A stretch of 57,960 bases of DNA from Gammaproteobacteria bacterium UBA6724 (GTDB lineage: Bacteria; Pseudomonadota; Gammaproteobacteria; Pseudomonadales; Azotimanducaceae): the NCBI GenBank assembly GCA_002454165.1, contig DKIG01000007.1:52145-110104 (forward strand), in the 5' to 3' direction. Under the pieces are notes generated by a model. That model did not search any database. It had not been told where the DNA came from and was given only the letters and a program-made list of their open reading frames with translations. This document shows positions 25,037 through 33,713 of this stretch, piece by piece (position 1 is the stretch's first letter; each line of letters begins with the position of its first letter). The translations under genes were made by a program, and so were the position numbers.

Positions 25037-26305
25037 GTGAAAATTCAAGCAGTCAGAGGTATGCGGGACCTGGTGCCCGCACAGAAGGAGATGTTCCGAC
25101 ACATTGAAGATCTGGTCCGGAGCATCCTGTCTGCCTATGGTTATCGGGAAGTTGGCTTGCCAGCACTTGAAATGACCCAACTCTTCGCACGGCTCGTTGG
25201 GGAATCAACCGATATAGTGGAAAAGGAAATGTACAGCTTCCAGGATAAAAATGGCGAAAGCCTCACTCTGCGTCCTGAGGGTACAGCAGGTTGCGCCCGT
25301 CTTGCCCAGGATAATGGGCTGATATTCAACCAGACACAACGCCTCTGGTATAGCGGTGCCATGTTTCGATATGACCGCCCGCAAAAGGGCAGATATCGGC
25401 AGTTTGAGCAGATAGGCGCAGAATGCTTCGGCATGGAAGGCCCCGACATAGAAGCGGAACTGCTCCTAATGAACTGGCGTATGTGGAAGGCACTTGGCTT
25501 GGAGGGTCATATTCGCTTGGAGATCAATTCCCTGGGCGATGGCAAGGACAAGCAGAAATATCAAAATGCTCTGGTCGTTTATCTGGCAGACTTCAAGCAG
25601 GAGCTTGACGAGGATAGTCAGCGTCGGATGGAAACAAATCCACTGCGGATTTTGGACAGCAAGCATCAGCGGACCAGAGAGATTCTTGACGCGGCACCAC
25701 AGATGACTGATTTTCTGGGAAATGCCTCTGAACAGCATTTTGCTCAGTTGTGCGAGATGCTGGATTCACATGCCTTGCCCTATGTTGTTAATCCGCAGAT
25801 AGTTCGCGGGCTTGATTATTACAACAGAACTGTCTTTGAGTGGGTCACCAGTGACCTGGGTGCCCAGGCGGCTGTATGTAGCGGTGGTCGTTATGATGGT
25901 CTGGTGGAACAACTTGGGGGACGACCGACACCAGGAGTCGGTTTTGCCCTGGGGGTGGACCGGCTTGGATTGTTGCTTGAAGCGTCTTTTACCAGTAGCG
26001 ATGCCGCAGATGTGTTTGTCGTGTCTATGGGGGAAGCGGCGAGGCTCCAGGCGCTTGTTATCGCCGAGGAACTAAGAGATGCGCTAGTCAACAAAAAAGT
26101 TACTGTTCATTGTGGTGGTGGCAAACTCAAGGCGCAATTAAAAAAAGCCGACGCCAGTGGCGCGAAACTGGCAATTATTCTGGGCGAGGAAGAAATAGCC
26201 TCCAGTACCGTGAGTATCAAAACATTGCGTGAGAGTCAGGCTCAGATTGCACTGGCAAGGGAGAAACTCGGGGACTATTGCACCCGATATTTTCATACAG
26301 GATAG
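25037..26305 (+). CDS. hisS: Histidine-tRNA ligase
   Basis: HisRS charges tRNA-His. The class II core shows motif 2 (RYDRPQKGRYRQFEQ), the histidine-specific QIVRGLDYYNRTVFEW and motif 3 (GVGFALGVDRLGL). The C-terminal anticodon-binding domain covers about residues 325-422. The start is GTG at 25037 (KIQAVRGMRDL), the family N-terminus. The 422-residue length is standard. It is normally preceded by ispG; here rodZ precedes it directly. Confidence 0.97.
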   Translation: MKIQAVRGMRDLVPAQKEMFRHIEDLVRSILSAYGYREVGLPALEMTQLFARLVGESTDIVEKEMYSFQDKNGESLTLRPEGTAGCARLAQDNGLIFNQTQRLWYSGAMFRYDRPQKGRYRQFEQIGAECFGMEGPDIEAELLLMNWRMWKALGLEGHIRLEINSLGDGKDKQKYQNALVVYLADFKQELDEDSQRRMETNPLRILDSKHQRTREILDAAPQMTDFLGNASEQHFAQLCEMLDSHALPYVVNPQIVRGLDYYNRTVFEWVTSDLGAQAAVCSGGRYDGLVEQLGGRPTPGVGFALGVDRLGLLLEASFTSSDAADVFVVSMGEAARLQALVIAEELRDALVNKKVTVHCGGGKLKAQLKKADASGAKLAIILGEEEIASSTVSIKTLRESQAQIALAREKLGDYCTRYFHTG

Positions 26306-26324
26306 TAAAGGAAGGAAGATAAGA

Positions 26325-27101
26325 GTGGCTGATAATATTGAAGAAGAACAACTTGAAGCTCTGAAAGACTGGTGGGATAGACACGGTAAATCCATTTTCG
26401 TCGTGGTTCTATTGTCTGTTGGTAGTGTGCTGGGTTATCAGGCATGGCAGAAGCATGTCCAGGAAATCGGCTTGGCCGCGGCTTTGATTTACCAAGATCT
26501 AGTGGTAGCGAGTGCCAGTATTACGGAAGAAACAGCAGGCGATGCGGAAAATAACAGCGAGGAAAGTCAGGTGATGACAACCGCAAAAAATCTCGCGAAC
26601 ACACTCAAGACAGATTACACAGATTCGACCTATGCAATTTTTGCCGCCTTACACCTTGCCAAACTGGCGGTTGATACGGATGACTTTGATGTTGCGCTGA
26701 GCGAACTTGAATGGATCCTTGAGCAGGGCGTCAATGAAGAGATGGAAGGGATAGTGCGTATGCGTCTTGCCCGGGTCTTAATGGAACAAGGCAAGACAGA
26801 CGAGGCATTGGCGACACTTGATGTTACCCCGGATAGTTCAGTGCAACGCGCTTCCTTCGCGGAGGTCAGGGGGGATATCTATTCTCTGGTGGGTGCTCAG
26901 CAGAAGGCGCGGGAGGCCTATCAGTTGGCTATCGACAATTTGAGTGAAGAGGTGAACAGCGCCATGCTGAAGACCAAGCTCGCCGCCATTCCCATTGCCG
27001 TTGATCCTGATGCTGATACTGACAAGCATACAGCAAATAAAGATGACGCAGACACACCAGACGAACAAGACGCCCTGCCAGACCCGGGAGATGATGTATG
27101 A
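26325..27101 (+). CDS. yfgM: Ancillary translocon subunit YfgM, TPR-like
   Basis: YfgM is an inner-membrane protein with a periplasmic TPR-like domain that works with PpiD at SecYEG. The cytoplasmic start ADNIEEEQLEALKDWW leads to a membrane segment (SIFVVVLLSVGSVLGYQAW, about residues 24-44). A TPR-rich periplasmic domain follows, then an Asp-rich tail from about residue 228. The start is GTG 26325 with AAGGAAG upstream; the open frame reaches back into hisS but without homology. It overlaps bamB by 4 bases. Confidence 0.92.
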   Translation: MADNIEEEQLEALKDWWDRHGKSIFVVVLLSVGSVLGYQAWQKHVQEIGLAAALIYQDLVVASASITEETAGDAENNSEESQVMTTAKNLANTLKTDYTDSTYAIFAALHLAKLAVDTDDFDVALSELEWILEQGVNEEMEGIVRMRLARVLMEQGKTDEALATLDVTPDSSVQRASFAEVRGDIYSLVGAQQKAREAYQLAIDNLSEEVNSAMLKTKLAAIPIAVDPDADTDKHTANKDDADTPDEQDALPDPGDDV

Positions 27102-28327
27102 CTCCTCGCAAAGTTTTGATTTTCAGGCCTATTCTCTACGCTGCTACCGCACTCTTCTTGCTTGCACTTCTCAATGGTTGTAGCTGGTTTGGTAGTGATG
27201 ACGAACCTGAGGAGATCAAACCTAATCCCCTGCCGAGGATTACAAAAGAAGTAGATGTGAAAGTGCTCTGGACCCAGAAGATTGGCAAGGGCACGAAGGA
27301 TAGCGCCATCAGACTCGGAGCAGCCGTTTATGATGGGCGTATTTTTGCGGCGTCAACCGATGGCAATGTGAAGGCACTCCAACCTGCCAACGGGCGCGTC
27401 ATTTGGCAGCAAAATGTTAAAGACTTCTATACCAAGGAAGAGCTTATCAATGCATTTACCAAAAATCTTGACACCATCACCGGTGGAGTCGGCGTCGGAG
27501 GGGACCTGGTGGTTGTGGGTACTGCATCTGGCGAGGTAATAGCACTTCACCAGAGTGATGGTAGCCTGGCATGGAAGGCAAGAGCTACCAGTGAGATCCT
27601 GTCCGCACCCCAGGCAGATGATGACTTGGTGATTGTCCAGTCCATTGATGGCAAAGTAGCCGCCTATGACGCGGTGGATGGCACCCGTAGATGGATTTAT
27701 TCCACCAGCGTCCCTTCTCTTACCCTGCGTGGTACCGCGACCCCTATCATTGGGAATGATATTGTCATAGCCGGGTTTGCCAACAGCAGGGTTGCTTTCC
27801 TGGACCGGGAAACTGGGCTGGCGAAGTTTGAACAGCGAATCATGGTTTCCGAGGGCAGCTCTGATCTGGAACGGCTGGTGGATATAGATGGCAATATGGA
27901 AGTTCTGGAGGGTGTCCTTTATGCCGTGAGTTTTCAGGGGCGTTTCGTGGGGATTGATATAACCAGCAATAGATTATTGTGGATAAAAGAAGCATCAAGC
28001 GTGACGGGTCTCGGTTCCGGATTTGGCAATCTCTACCTGGCTCATGCCGACAGTCGGCTGACGGCTTTCAACACTGACAATGGTCGTGAAGTATGGTCTG
28101 TTGAAGCCCTGTTGAATCGTGACATCACCAGACCGGTCACCAGTGGCAGTTATGTTGCCATTACAGATTATGAGGGGTACATCCATCTGCTTGCCCAGTC
28201 GGATGGGCGTTTCGTTGGCCGCAGAAAGGTTGATGGTAGTGGCGTTCAAGGCGGGCTAGTTGCGGCCGACGGCCGGTTCTACGCTATGGGAAACGGCGGT
28301 AAACTTTCCGCTCTGGAAATTCGCTAG
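27098..28327 (+). CDS. bamB: Outer-membrane assembly lipoprotein BamB
   Basis: BamB is the beta-propeller lipoprotein of the BAM complex, which folds outer-membrane proteins. The lipoprotein signal ends at LLNGC (Cys near residue 28). PQQ-type blades follow, with repeats such as GNVKALQPANGRVIWQQ and GKVAAYDAVDGTRRWIY. The 409-residue length is normal. ATGA overlap with yfgM and a 7-bp gap to der show a tight operon in the usual gammaproteobacterial order. Confidence 0.96.
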   Translation: MTPRKVLIFRPILYAATALFLLALLNGCSWFGSDDEPEEIKPNPLPRITKEVDVKVLWTQKIGKGTKDSAIRLGAAVYDGRIFAASTDGNVKALQPANGRVIWQQNVKDFYTKEELINAFTKNLDTITGGVGVGGDLVVVGTASGEVIALHQSDGSLAWKARATSEILSAPQADDDLVIVQSIDGKVAAYDAVDGTRRWIYSTSVPSLTLRGTATPIIGNDIVIAGFANSRVAFLDRETGLAKFEQRIMVSEGSSDLERLVDIDGNMEVLEGVLYAVSFQGRFVGIDITSNRLLWIKEASSVTGLGSGFGNLYLAHADSRLTAFNTDNGREVWSVEALLNRDITRPVTSGSYVAITDYEGYIHLLAQSDGRFVGRRKVDGSGVQGGLVAADGRFYAMGNGGKLSALEIR

Positions 28328-28334
28328 GCTTCCC

Positions 28335-29801
28335 ATGCTCCCCGTCATTGCGCTGGTTGGCCGTCCCAATGTCGGCAAATCTACCTTGTTTAATCGCCTA
28401 ACTCGAACCCGGGATGCGTTGGTGGCGACACTTGAAGGGCTTACCCGGGATAGGCAATACGGCAAGGGTGCGGTCGGAGACTTTGATTACATCTTGGTTG
28501 ATACCTGCGGCATGACCGGTGACCACTATGTGCTTCCCACCCAAACTGCTGGCGATGACTCTATTAGGAAAAGCCCTGTCAAAAAGAGCCTTGACAAGTT
28601 AATGGTTGAGCAGACGCAGCAGGCAATCAAGGAGGCAGACCTGGTGTTGTTTCTTGTTGATGCCAGAGACGGACGAGCGGCGGGTGATGAAGCGATTGTC
28701 GAACTACTACGCCAAAATGCCAGGCCGGTTGTCCTGGTAGCCAACAAGGTTGACGGGCAGAACCCGGATCTGGTTGCGGGTGAATTCTTTGCGCTGGGGC
28801 TTGGCAGACCGGTTCTTATTTCCGCCATCCAGGGCACAGGCATCTGGCAACTTATTAACGATGAAGTCCATCCCAAGTTACCTCTAACCGAAGATGCTCC
28901 TGAATCTCCTGGCGATGGTATCAAAATAGCTGTGGTGGGCAGGCCCAATGTCGGTAAGTCAACGCTTGTGAATCGTCTGCTCGGTGAAGACAGGGTGGTG
29001 GTATTTGATGAACCCGGCACCACCCGTGACAGCATCTACATCCCCTATGAAAGAGCAGGCAGTCCCTATGTCATTATTGATACTGCTGGGGTGAGACGGC
29101 GGGGCAGGGTCACGGGCGGGGTTGAGAAATTTTCCGTCATCAAAACCCTTGAAGCCATTGAGCAATCTCATGTCGTGGTGCTGATGATTGATGCCCAAGA
29201 AGGCATTGTCGATCAGGATCTGCATCTGCTCGGTCATGTGCTGGAAGCAGGCAGGGCACTGGTGTTGGCAGTGAACAAGTGGGACGGCCTGACCCGTGAA
29301 CGAAGGGAAGAGGTGAAGCGAGAACTGGAACGCAGACTGACCTCAGTCAGCTTCGCGACCAGACACTTCCTCTCTGCTAAAAGCGGGTCGGGTGTTGGTC
29401 ATCTGTACCCTTCCATACACCAGGCTTATCAATCGGCGATGTTGAAAGTCAAAACTTCACGACTGAATGAAATTCTTGAGCAGGCCTTGTTGCATCATCA
29501 GCCACCGCTGGTTCGGGGACGCAGGGTTAAACTACGATATGCACATCTGGGAGGCAGTAACCCGCCTCTTGTGGTCATTCACGGTAATCAGACCGAGGTA
29601 TTGTCCGAAGCCTATAGGCGTTACCTTGCTCATCAATTCATTGATGCCTTGTGTTTGAAAGGGACGCCGCTACGGCTGGAGTTCCGTACCACTAGCAATC
29701 CTTTCAAGGGGCGCAAGAACAAGTTGACCGAGCGGCAAGTGAAGAGTCGGAAGCGTCTGCTCCGCCATGTGAAGAAAAAGAAAGAGGGCCGGCGCAGATA
29801 A
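28335..29801 (+). CDS. der: Ribosome-associated GTPase Der with altered first G domain
   Basis: Der (EngA) is an essential double GTPase for 50S subunit assembly. Domain 1 has the P-loop GRPNVGKST at residues 9-17 and NKVD; domain 2 has GRPNVGKST, DTAGVRRRG and NKWD; a KH-like domain ends the protein. Domain 1 differs from the family. The G3 motif reads DTCG (Cys58) instead of DTGG, switch I lacks the usual Pro before GLTRDR, and about 19 residues are inserted after G3 (about 64-82, containing LPTQTAGDDSIRKSPVKK). Domain 2 looks normal. Start ATG 28335 is the family N-terminus; 488 residues. Confidence 0.96.
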   Translation: MLPVIALVGRPNVGKSTLFNRLTRTRDALVATLEGLTRDRQYGKGAVGDFDYILVDTCGMTGDHYVLPTQTAGDDSIRKSPVKKSLDKLMVEQTQQAIKEADLVLFLVDARDGRAAGDEAIVELLRQNARPVVLVANKVDGQNPDLVAGEFFALGLGRPVLISAIQGTGIWQLINDEVHPKLPLTEDAPESPGDGIKIAVVGRPNVGKSTLVNRLLGEDRVVVFDEPGTTRDSIYIPYERAGSPYVIIDTAGVRRRGRVTGGVEKFSVIKTLEAIEQSHVVVLMIDAQEGIVDQDLHLLGHVLEAGRALVLAVNKWDGLTRERREEVKRELERRLTSVSFATRHFLSAKSGSGVGHLYPSIHQAYQSAMLKVKTSRLNEILEQALLHHQPPLVRGRRVKLRYAHLGGSNPPLVVIHGNQTEVLSEAYRRYLAHQFIDALCLKGTPLRLEFRTTSNPFKGRKNKLTERQVKSRKRLLRHVKKKKEGRRR

Positions 29802-29803
29802 TT

Positions 29804-29932
29804 ACTTATGCTACTAAGAAAAAGAAGAAAGGCGTAGAAAAGAAAACAACATTAGAACGGGCTCTATCTGCTATAGATAGTCTTAGTGCAGAAGAGATAA
29901 TTGAACTGATTGAGAAAAGGAAAGGAAGATGA
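29804..29932 (+). pseudogene. Gene fragment without start, lysine-rich
   Basis: An open frame of about 42 codons that ends at 29932 and has no start codon before the der stop. It encodes a Lys-rich stretch followed by an amphipathic tail containing LERALSAIDSLSAEEIIELI. The stop overlaps the next ATG (ATGA), which suggests it is the true C-terminus of a gene whose beginning was lost, or which was frameshifted in the A-rich run near 29815. Function unknown. Confidence 0.4.
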
Positions 29933-30075
29933 TAGAAATTAAAAGAAAGATAGTTATTAAAACAACACAGAAAGTAAGAAAGTATTGGAAGATAGTTGTT
30001 ATAATATCTGCTGTATTATTCGTTGCCTTTTTTTGTTTATTCGTGGCAATTATTCATAGTATTATTATAAGTTAG
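29929..30075 (+). CDS. Small single-span membrane protein
   Basis: A 48-residue ORF with a basic N-terminus (several Lys/Arg in residues 4-20), one strongly hydrophobic helix at about residues 22-46 and almost no tail. An AAAGGAAG ribosome site lies upstream, and the ATG overlaps the preceding stop. Size and layout resemble phage-encoded or toxin-like small membrane proteins, but there is no family match I can name. It is too short to be sure it is expressed. Confidence 0.45.
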   Translation: MIEIKRKIVIKTTQKVRKYWKIVVIISAVLFVAFFCLFVAIIHSIIIS

Positions 30076-30080
30076 CTAGC

Positions 30081-30099
30081 GTGGTGAAATTATCACCAC
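30081..30099. other. Hairpin in the AT-rich island
   Basis: GTGGTGA (30081-30087) and TCACCAC (30093-30099) form a perfect 7-bp stem around AATTA. No T run follows on the plus strand, so it is not a standard terminator. It sits just before the AAGGAGG ribosome site of the next small gene and could be an operator or an mRNA structure. Confidence 0.5.
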
Positions 30100-30130
30100 C
30101 ACACTATTAAGGAGGTTATAGTAGGAAACA

Positions 30131-30346
30131 ATGTCAACAACTAATATCAAAAGGAGGTTAAACTATCTTGAGAAACAACTACAGTTGGGTAGAAACCCAG
30201 TACTAAGGAAACATCTTCCTGGTGCTGTTGAGCTATATGAGAGTTATGGAAAGGAACCCCCATTCATTCCACGGTTAGGAGGAGATAAGAATGTTGAAAA
30301 TAGAGCTAGAAGACGCGCAAGAAACATTAGGTACTATAGTAAGTAA
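30131..30346 (+). CDS. Small basic protein of unknown function
   Basis: A 71-residue, strongly basic protein: a helical N-terminus (NIKRRLNYLEKQLQ), a central ELYESYGKEPPFIP and an Arg-rich tail (NRARRRARNIRYY). No family is recognised; the charge suggests nucleic-acid binding. GGA lies 7 bases and AAGGAGG about 15 bases before the ATG. It overlaps the next ORF by 56 bases. Codon use is AT-rich, unlike der and xseA on either side. Confidence 0.5.
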   Translation: MSTTNIKRRLNYLEKQLQLGRNPVLRKHLPGAVELYESYGKEPPFIPRLGGDKNVENRARRRARNIRYYSK

Positions 30347-30536
30347 GGGTGAATGTAGTATCTTAGCAATTCGTGGTATTCCAGGAACAGGGAAAACCAC
30401 TCTTGCTCATAACTTGTTAGCTAGTGATATAAAAAGAGATTTTATAGAAGTAGCCAGTTTAATTTGGTTGCAAGGATTCTCTGAGAAACAGTTCGGGATT
30501 GACCCGCGCATTGTTCAAACTGACAGCCCAGTGTAA
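30291..30536 (+). CDS. Truncated P-loop NTPase
   Basis: An 81-residue ORF with a perfect Walker A, GIPGTGKTT, at about residues 31-39 and a strong AGGAGGAG ribosome site. Roughly the first 58 residues are in the AT-rich island. The last 23 or so are read antisense through the 3' end of the M23 peptidase gene and look unrelated. No Walker B follows. It is best read as the N-terminal stump of an ATPase or kinase cut by the junction near 30459. Confidence 0.5.
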   Translation: MLKIELEDAQETLGTIVSKGECSILAIRGIPGTGKTTLAHNLLASDIKRDFIEVASLIWLQGFSEKQFGIDPRIVQTDSPV

Positions 30537-31277
30537 ATGAGGTCCCGTCACCCTACCTGTTTTACCCACCTTGCCGATGGTCTGACTTGCAACCACTCTG
30601 TCTCCGATACCTACCTCCAGGCTACTCAGGTGACAATACATGGTAATCAGCCCCTGTCCGTGGTCCAGCAGGATAGTGTTGCCGTTAAAGAAATAATCAC
30701 CTGACGCCAGGACCATGCCAGGCGAGGGCGCGATGATGATGTCTCCCTCTGGGGCCGCTATGTCTATGCCGCTGTGGGGAGCTCTGGGTTGATCGTTGAG
30801 TAGTCGCTGGAGACCGAAGGTGCTGGAAACTACTCCCTGAACTGGCAACTGAAAGTCTGTTTCAACGGTGTTCGGGTGGGAGAAGTGAGTAAATGCCTGA
30901 GTCATTTCTTCCCTCTCCCTGGCAATACGCTCAAGGTCTCGTGGCAACGGATTAACCTGACGGTCATCATCAATGCGTAATCGTTGCACCTTGTAGTCAC
31001 GATGATGCACTGTGAAAGCAACTCTACCATCGGGAGTGTCAAGGTATTTTTCTCCAGGGGCGACGCTCAGAGGAATGCCCAAGACTGCAATATATTGTCC
31101 CTCTTGCTCAAGCACCATGACCGGGTCCTGGTTGAACCTGACTTGATTATTTGAGCGCACCGTGACAAGTGCGATACCACCGGGTACCGGATCATGCTGT
31201 GGTAGGGCAAGGGCGGCGGTGGGGAAAATGATGGACAGAATGGTCAACATCTTTGCCGTGATTGAGTGTCGTCTCAT
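30459..31277 (-). CDS. Periplasmic M23 family metallopeptidase
   Basis: A 272-residue secreted LytM-type endopeptidase that probably cuts peptidoglycan cross-links. The signal peptide covers residues 1-24 (ends ALA). An N-terminal beta domain is followed by a catalytic M23 domain at about 155-265. All zinc and catalytic residues are present: HSGIDIA, MYCHLS and GPHLHW. The C-terminus VNPELFL is the normal family end, so the gene is complete even though it meets the AT-rich island. It overlaps xseA by 4 bases; the pair is co-transcribed. Confidence 0.93.
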   Translation of the reverse strand: MRRHSITAKMLTILSIIFPTAALALPQHDPVPGGIALVTVRSNNQVRFNQDPVMVLEQEGQYIAVLGIPLSVAPGEKYLDTPDGRVAFTVHHRDYKVQRLRIDDDRQVNPLPRDLERIAREREEMTQAFTHFSHPNTVETDFQLPVQGVVSSTFGLQRLLNDQPRAPHSGIDIAAPEGDIIIAPSPGMVLASGDYFFNGNTILLDHGQGLITMYCHLSSLEVGIGDRVVASQTIGKVGKTGRVTGPHLHWAVSLNNARVNPELFLRESLQPN

Positions 31278-32575
31278 TGCTCTTTTTGCCTCAATGGATC
31301 CGGTGTCTCGTCAAAGGTGTCATCAATGCTAGCGAGCAGATGACCCTGCATCAGTTGGGCGATGATCTTGTCCCCAGGATGGAGACGGTTGGCATGGGTG
31401 ATGACCTGATGCTTGTCAGTGTCCGTGATGATGGCGTAGCCGCGCTGCAATGTTGCCAGGGGGCTCAGGGCTTGCAATTTTGCCGCCTGCCGCCTAAACC
31501 CAGCCTGGTATTTGGCGAACCTACGGTTGATAGCGGCAATCAATCTGCGGTGTGATTCTTCAAATCTATATCCATCTAACTGTCGCACACTCTGGTTAAT
31601 CAAGCGCCGCTCCAGTTCATCAAGTTGTTGTTGTAAACTTTCAAGGCGTTTGGCGGGATGTCGGAGCCGCCGGTTCAGATGATTCACTTCCCGGCTTTGA
31701 TGCGCGATGAGCGTGGTAACCGTCTGCATCATGTCCTGCTTCATATTCCGTATAGCGTTTAGCCATACCTTGACATCCGGGGTGATGATCTCCGCCGCTG
31801 CCGATGGTGTCGGTGCTCGCAAATCCGCCACAAAGTCGGCGATGGAAACATCAGGTTCATGACCAATCGCAGACACTATGGGTAACTCGCTGGCAGCCAT
31901 CGCTCGGGCGACAAGCTCCGTGTTGAACGACCACAGGTCTTCAAGTGAGCCGCCGCCTCTGGTGAGCAGGATCAGATCAAAAGGCTCTTTTTGATAGCCG
32001 TTAGCCTGCGCAATAGCCGCAACAATCTGCGGTGCCGAATTTTCTCCCTGAACCTGCACCGGCAGAATGCTTGCTCGTATAGCAGGAAACCGCCGCCGCA
32101 TGATGTTGAGCACATCCCTGATGGCATCACCCGTGGGTGAGGTGATGATCGCTAGGTGTTGTGGCAGTTTTGGAAGAGGTTTTTTTACAGCCTCGGAAAA
32201 TAACCCCTCAGCCTGTAGAGCAGCTTTAAGTTTCTCAAAAGCACGGCGGAGCAGACCGTCCCCCGCATCTTCAAGGGACTCGGCGATCATCTGGAAATCC
32301 CCGCGACCTTCATACAGGCTGATTCTTCCCCGCACTATGAGCTGCTGACCATCCTCCAGTTTGAATGGCACCGCCTGATTGCGATTGCGGAACATAGCGC
32401 ACCGTACCTGCGCCTTGTCATCCTTGAGGGTGAAGTACCAGTGCCCCGAAGAGGGCTGGGAATAGTTTGAGATTTCGCCTTCCACATACAGGCTGGGAAA
32501 CTCAGACTCAAGGAGTCTTTTCGCATCCCGGTTCAAATCTGAAACTGAAATAACCTGCCGATTGGAGCCTGTCAT
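31274..32575 (-). CDS. xseA: Exodeoxyribonuclease VII large subunit
   Basis: XseA with XseB degrades single-stranded DNA from both ends. The N-terminal OB domain (residues 1-110) includes LYVEGEISNYSQPSSGHWYF. The catalytic core includes ITSPTGDAIRDVLNIMRRR, TRGGGSLEDLWSFN and SAIGHEPDVSIADFVADLRAPTPSAAAE in continuous order. A long coiled coil follows, then the C-terminal GYAII segment. The 433-residue length is normal. xseB is not in the window. It lies between an M23 gene and a luciferase-like gene on the minus strand. Confidence 0.96.
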   Translation of the reverse strand: MTGSNRQVISVSDLNRDAKRLLESEFPSLYVEGEISNYSQPSSGHWYFTLKDDKAQVRCAMFRNRNQAVPFKLEDGQQLIVRGRISLYEGRGDFQMIAESLEDAGDGLLRRAFEKLKAALQAEGLFSEAVKKPLPKLPQHLAIITSPTGDAIRDVLNIMRRRFPAIRASILPVQVQGENSAPQIVAAIAQANGYQKEPFDLILLTRGGGSLEDLWSFNTELVARAMAASELPIVSAIGHEPDVSIADFVADLRAPTPSAAAEIITPDVKVWLNAIRNMKQDMMQTVTTLIAHQSREVNHLNRRLRHPAKRLESLQQQLDELERRLINQSVRQLDGYRFEESHRRLIAAINRRFAKYQAGFRRQAAKLQALSPLATLQRGYAIITDTDKHQVITHANRLHPGDKIIAQLMQGHLLASIDDTFDETPDPLRQKEQ

Positions 32576-32585
32576 GGGTCAGAGT

Positions 32586-33626
32586 TTACCTGCTACATAT
32601 GGAACTTGCCTCTCCTGCTTGCTCCTTTTTTGGAAAGTTTATTTCCGCGGCAATCTCCGCAGCGATTTCATAAGATCGTAGCCTGGACGCATGATCAAAA
32701 ATAGAAGAGGCGAGGATCAATTCGTCCGCACTCGTGCGCGCGATGAACTCAGTCATCTGTTGTTTGACACTATCTTTGGAGCCTACCGCCTCGCAACGTT
32801 TCATATCACCAAGCAACTGCCTGTCTGCAGAGGACAGCTTGTCTTCATAATCCACCACTGGCGGTGGCAGTTGTCCCGGCGTACCGCGCCGAAGATTCAC
32901 GATGAACTGAAGCCCAGATGAGCGCAAGAACCTGGCTTCTTCATCAGTATCTGCCGCGCAAATGTTATAACCCAGCATGATGTAGGGTGTCTGGCTTTGC
33001 TCGGAAGGCTTGAACCTGTCCCGATAAATGGCAATCGCTTCCGTCATGGCATCCGGCGCAAAATGCGAGGCAAAAGCAAATGGCAAGCCAAGCCTGGCGG
33101 CTAATTGTGCGCCAAACAGACTGGAGCCGAGAATCCACAGCGGCACATCAGTGCCAGCGCCGGGAACGGCAGTCACTCTTTGACCTGCCACTGGACTCTT
33201 GAAGTAGTGCTGGAGTTCGACGACATCCCGCGGGAAGTCCCCAATGTCACCTGTCAAGGTGCGGCCTAACGCCTGGGCTGTTATCTGATCTGTGCCAGGT
33301 GCCCGACCCAGACCAAGGTCTATCCGCCCCGGGTATAATGCCGCCAGAGTGCCAAACTGCTCCGCTATGACGAGCGGTGCATGATTGGGCAACATGATCC
33401 CACCCGCACCGACGCGGATAGTGGAAGTGCCACCTGCTATATGTCCAATCACTACCGAGGTAGCCGCGCTGGCGATACCTTTCATATTGTGATGCTCTGC
33501 CACCCAGTACCGTTCAAATCCCCACCTTTCCGCATGTTGAGCAAGATCAAGGCATCGACGCAGTGCCTCGGTGGCATCACTGCCTTCCGTAATCGGCGCA
33601 AGATCAAGGACGGAAAAATGAGTCAT
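32586..33626 (-). CDS. Luciferase-like flavin monooxygenase (MsnO8/YhbW type)
   Basis: A TIM-barrel flavoenzyme of the bacterial luciferase-like family, class similar to E. coli YhbW. Characteristic stretches are VAEHHNMKGIASAAT, GAGGIMLPNHAPLVIAEQFG, GRIDLGLGRAPGTD and PLWILGSSLFGAQLAARLGL. The substrate is unknown. The chosen start, 33626 (MTHFSVLDLAPI), is the family N-terminus; upstream codons add an unconserved 19 residues. The gene is 10 bp upstream of xseA and divergent from msrB, so redox or repair roles are possible but unproven. Confidence 0.88.
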   Translation of the reverse strand: MTHFSVLDLAPITEGSDATEALRRCLDLAQHAERWGFERYWVAEHHNMKGIASAATSVVIGHIAGGTSTIRVGAGGIMLPNHAPLVIAEQFGTLAALYPGRIDLGLGRAPGTDQITAQALGRTLTGDIGDFPRDVVELQHYFKSPVAGQRVTAVPGAGTDVPLWILGSSLFGAQLAARLGLPFAFASHFAPDAMTEAIAIYRDRFKPSEQSQTPYIMLGYNICAADTDEEARFLRSSGLQFIVNLRRGTPGQLPPPVVDYEDKLSSADRQLLGDMKRCEAVGSKDSVKQQMTEFIARTSADELILASSIFDHASRLRSYEIAAEIAAEINFPKKEQAGEASSICSR

Positions 33627-33713
33627 CAGATAAATGGCTACTGGGTTTGAATCACACATTCTACAATTAGATACCCGTAGCATGTAATATGTGGCATCTC
33701 GCCGGATTCAATA

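Larger units (their letters stand above)
29802..30458 (+). other. AT-rich island of small genes between der and the M23 gene
   Basis: About 660 bp, visibly much richer in A and T than both flanks, bounded by the der stop and the convergent end of the M23 peptidase gene. All ORFs run on the plus strand, are very short, are packed with overlaps and have strong ribosome binding sites (AAGGAGG, AGGAGGAG). This style resembles phage or satellite DNA. No integrase, direct repeats or att site are visible. The last ORF runs into the neighbouring gene, so the island looks cut at one or both ends. Confidence 0.7.
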
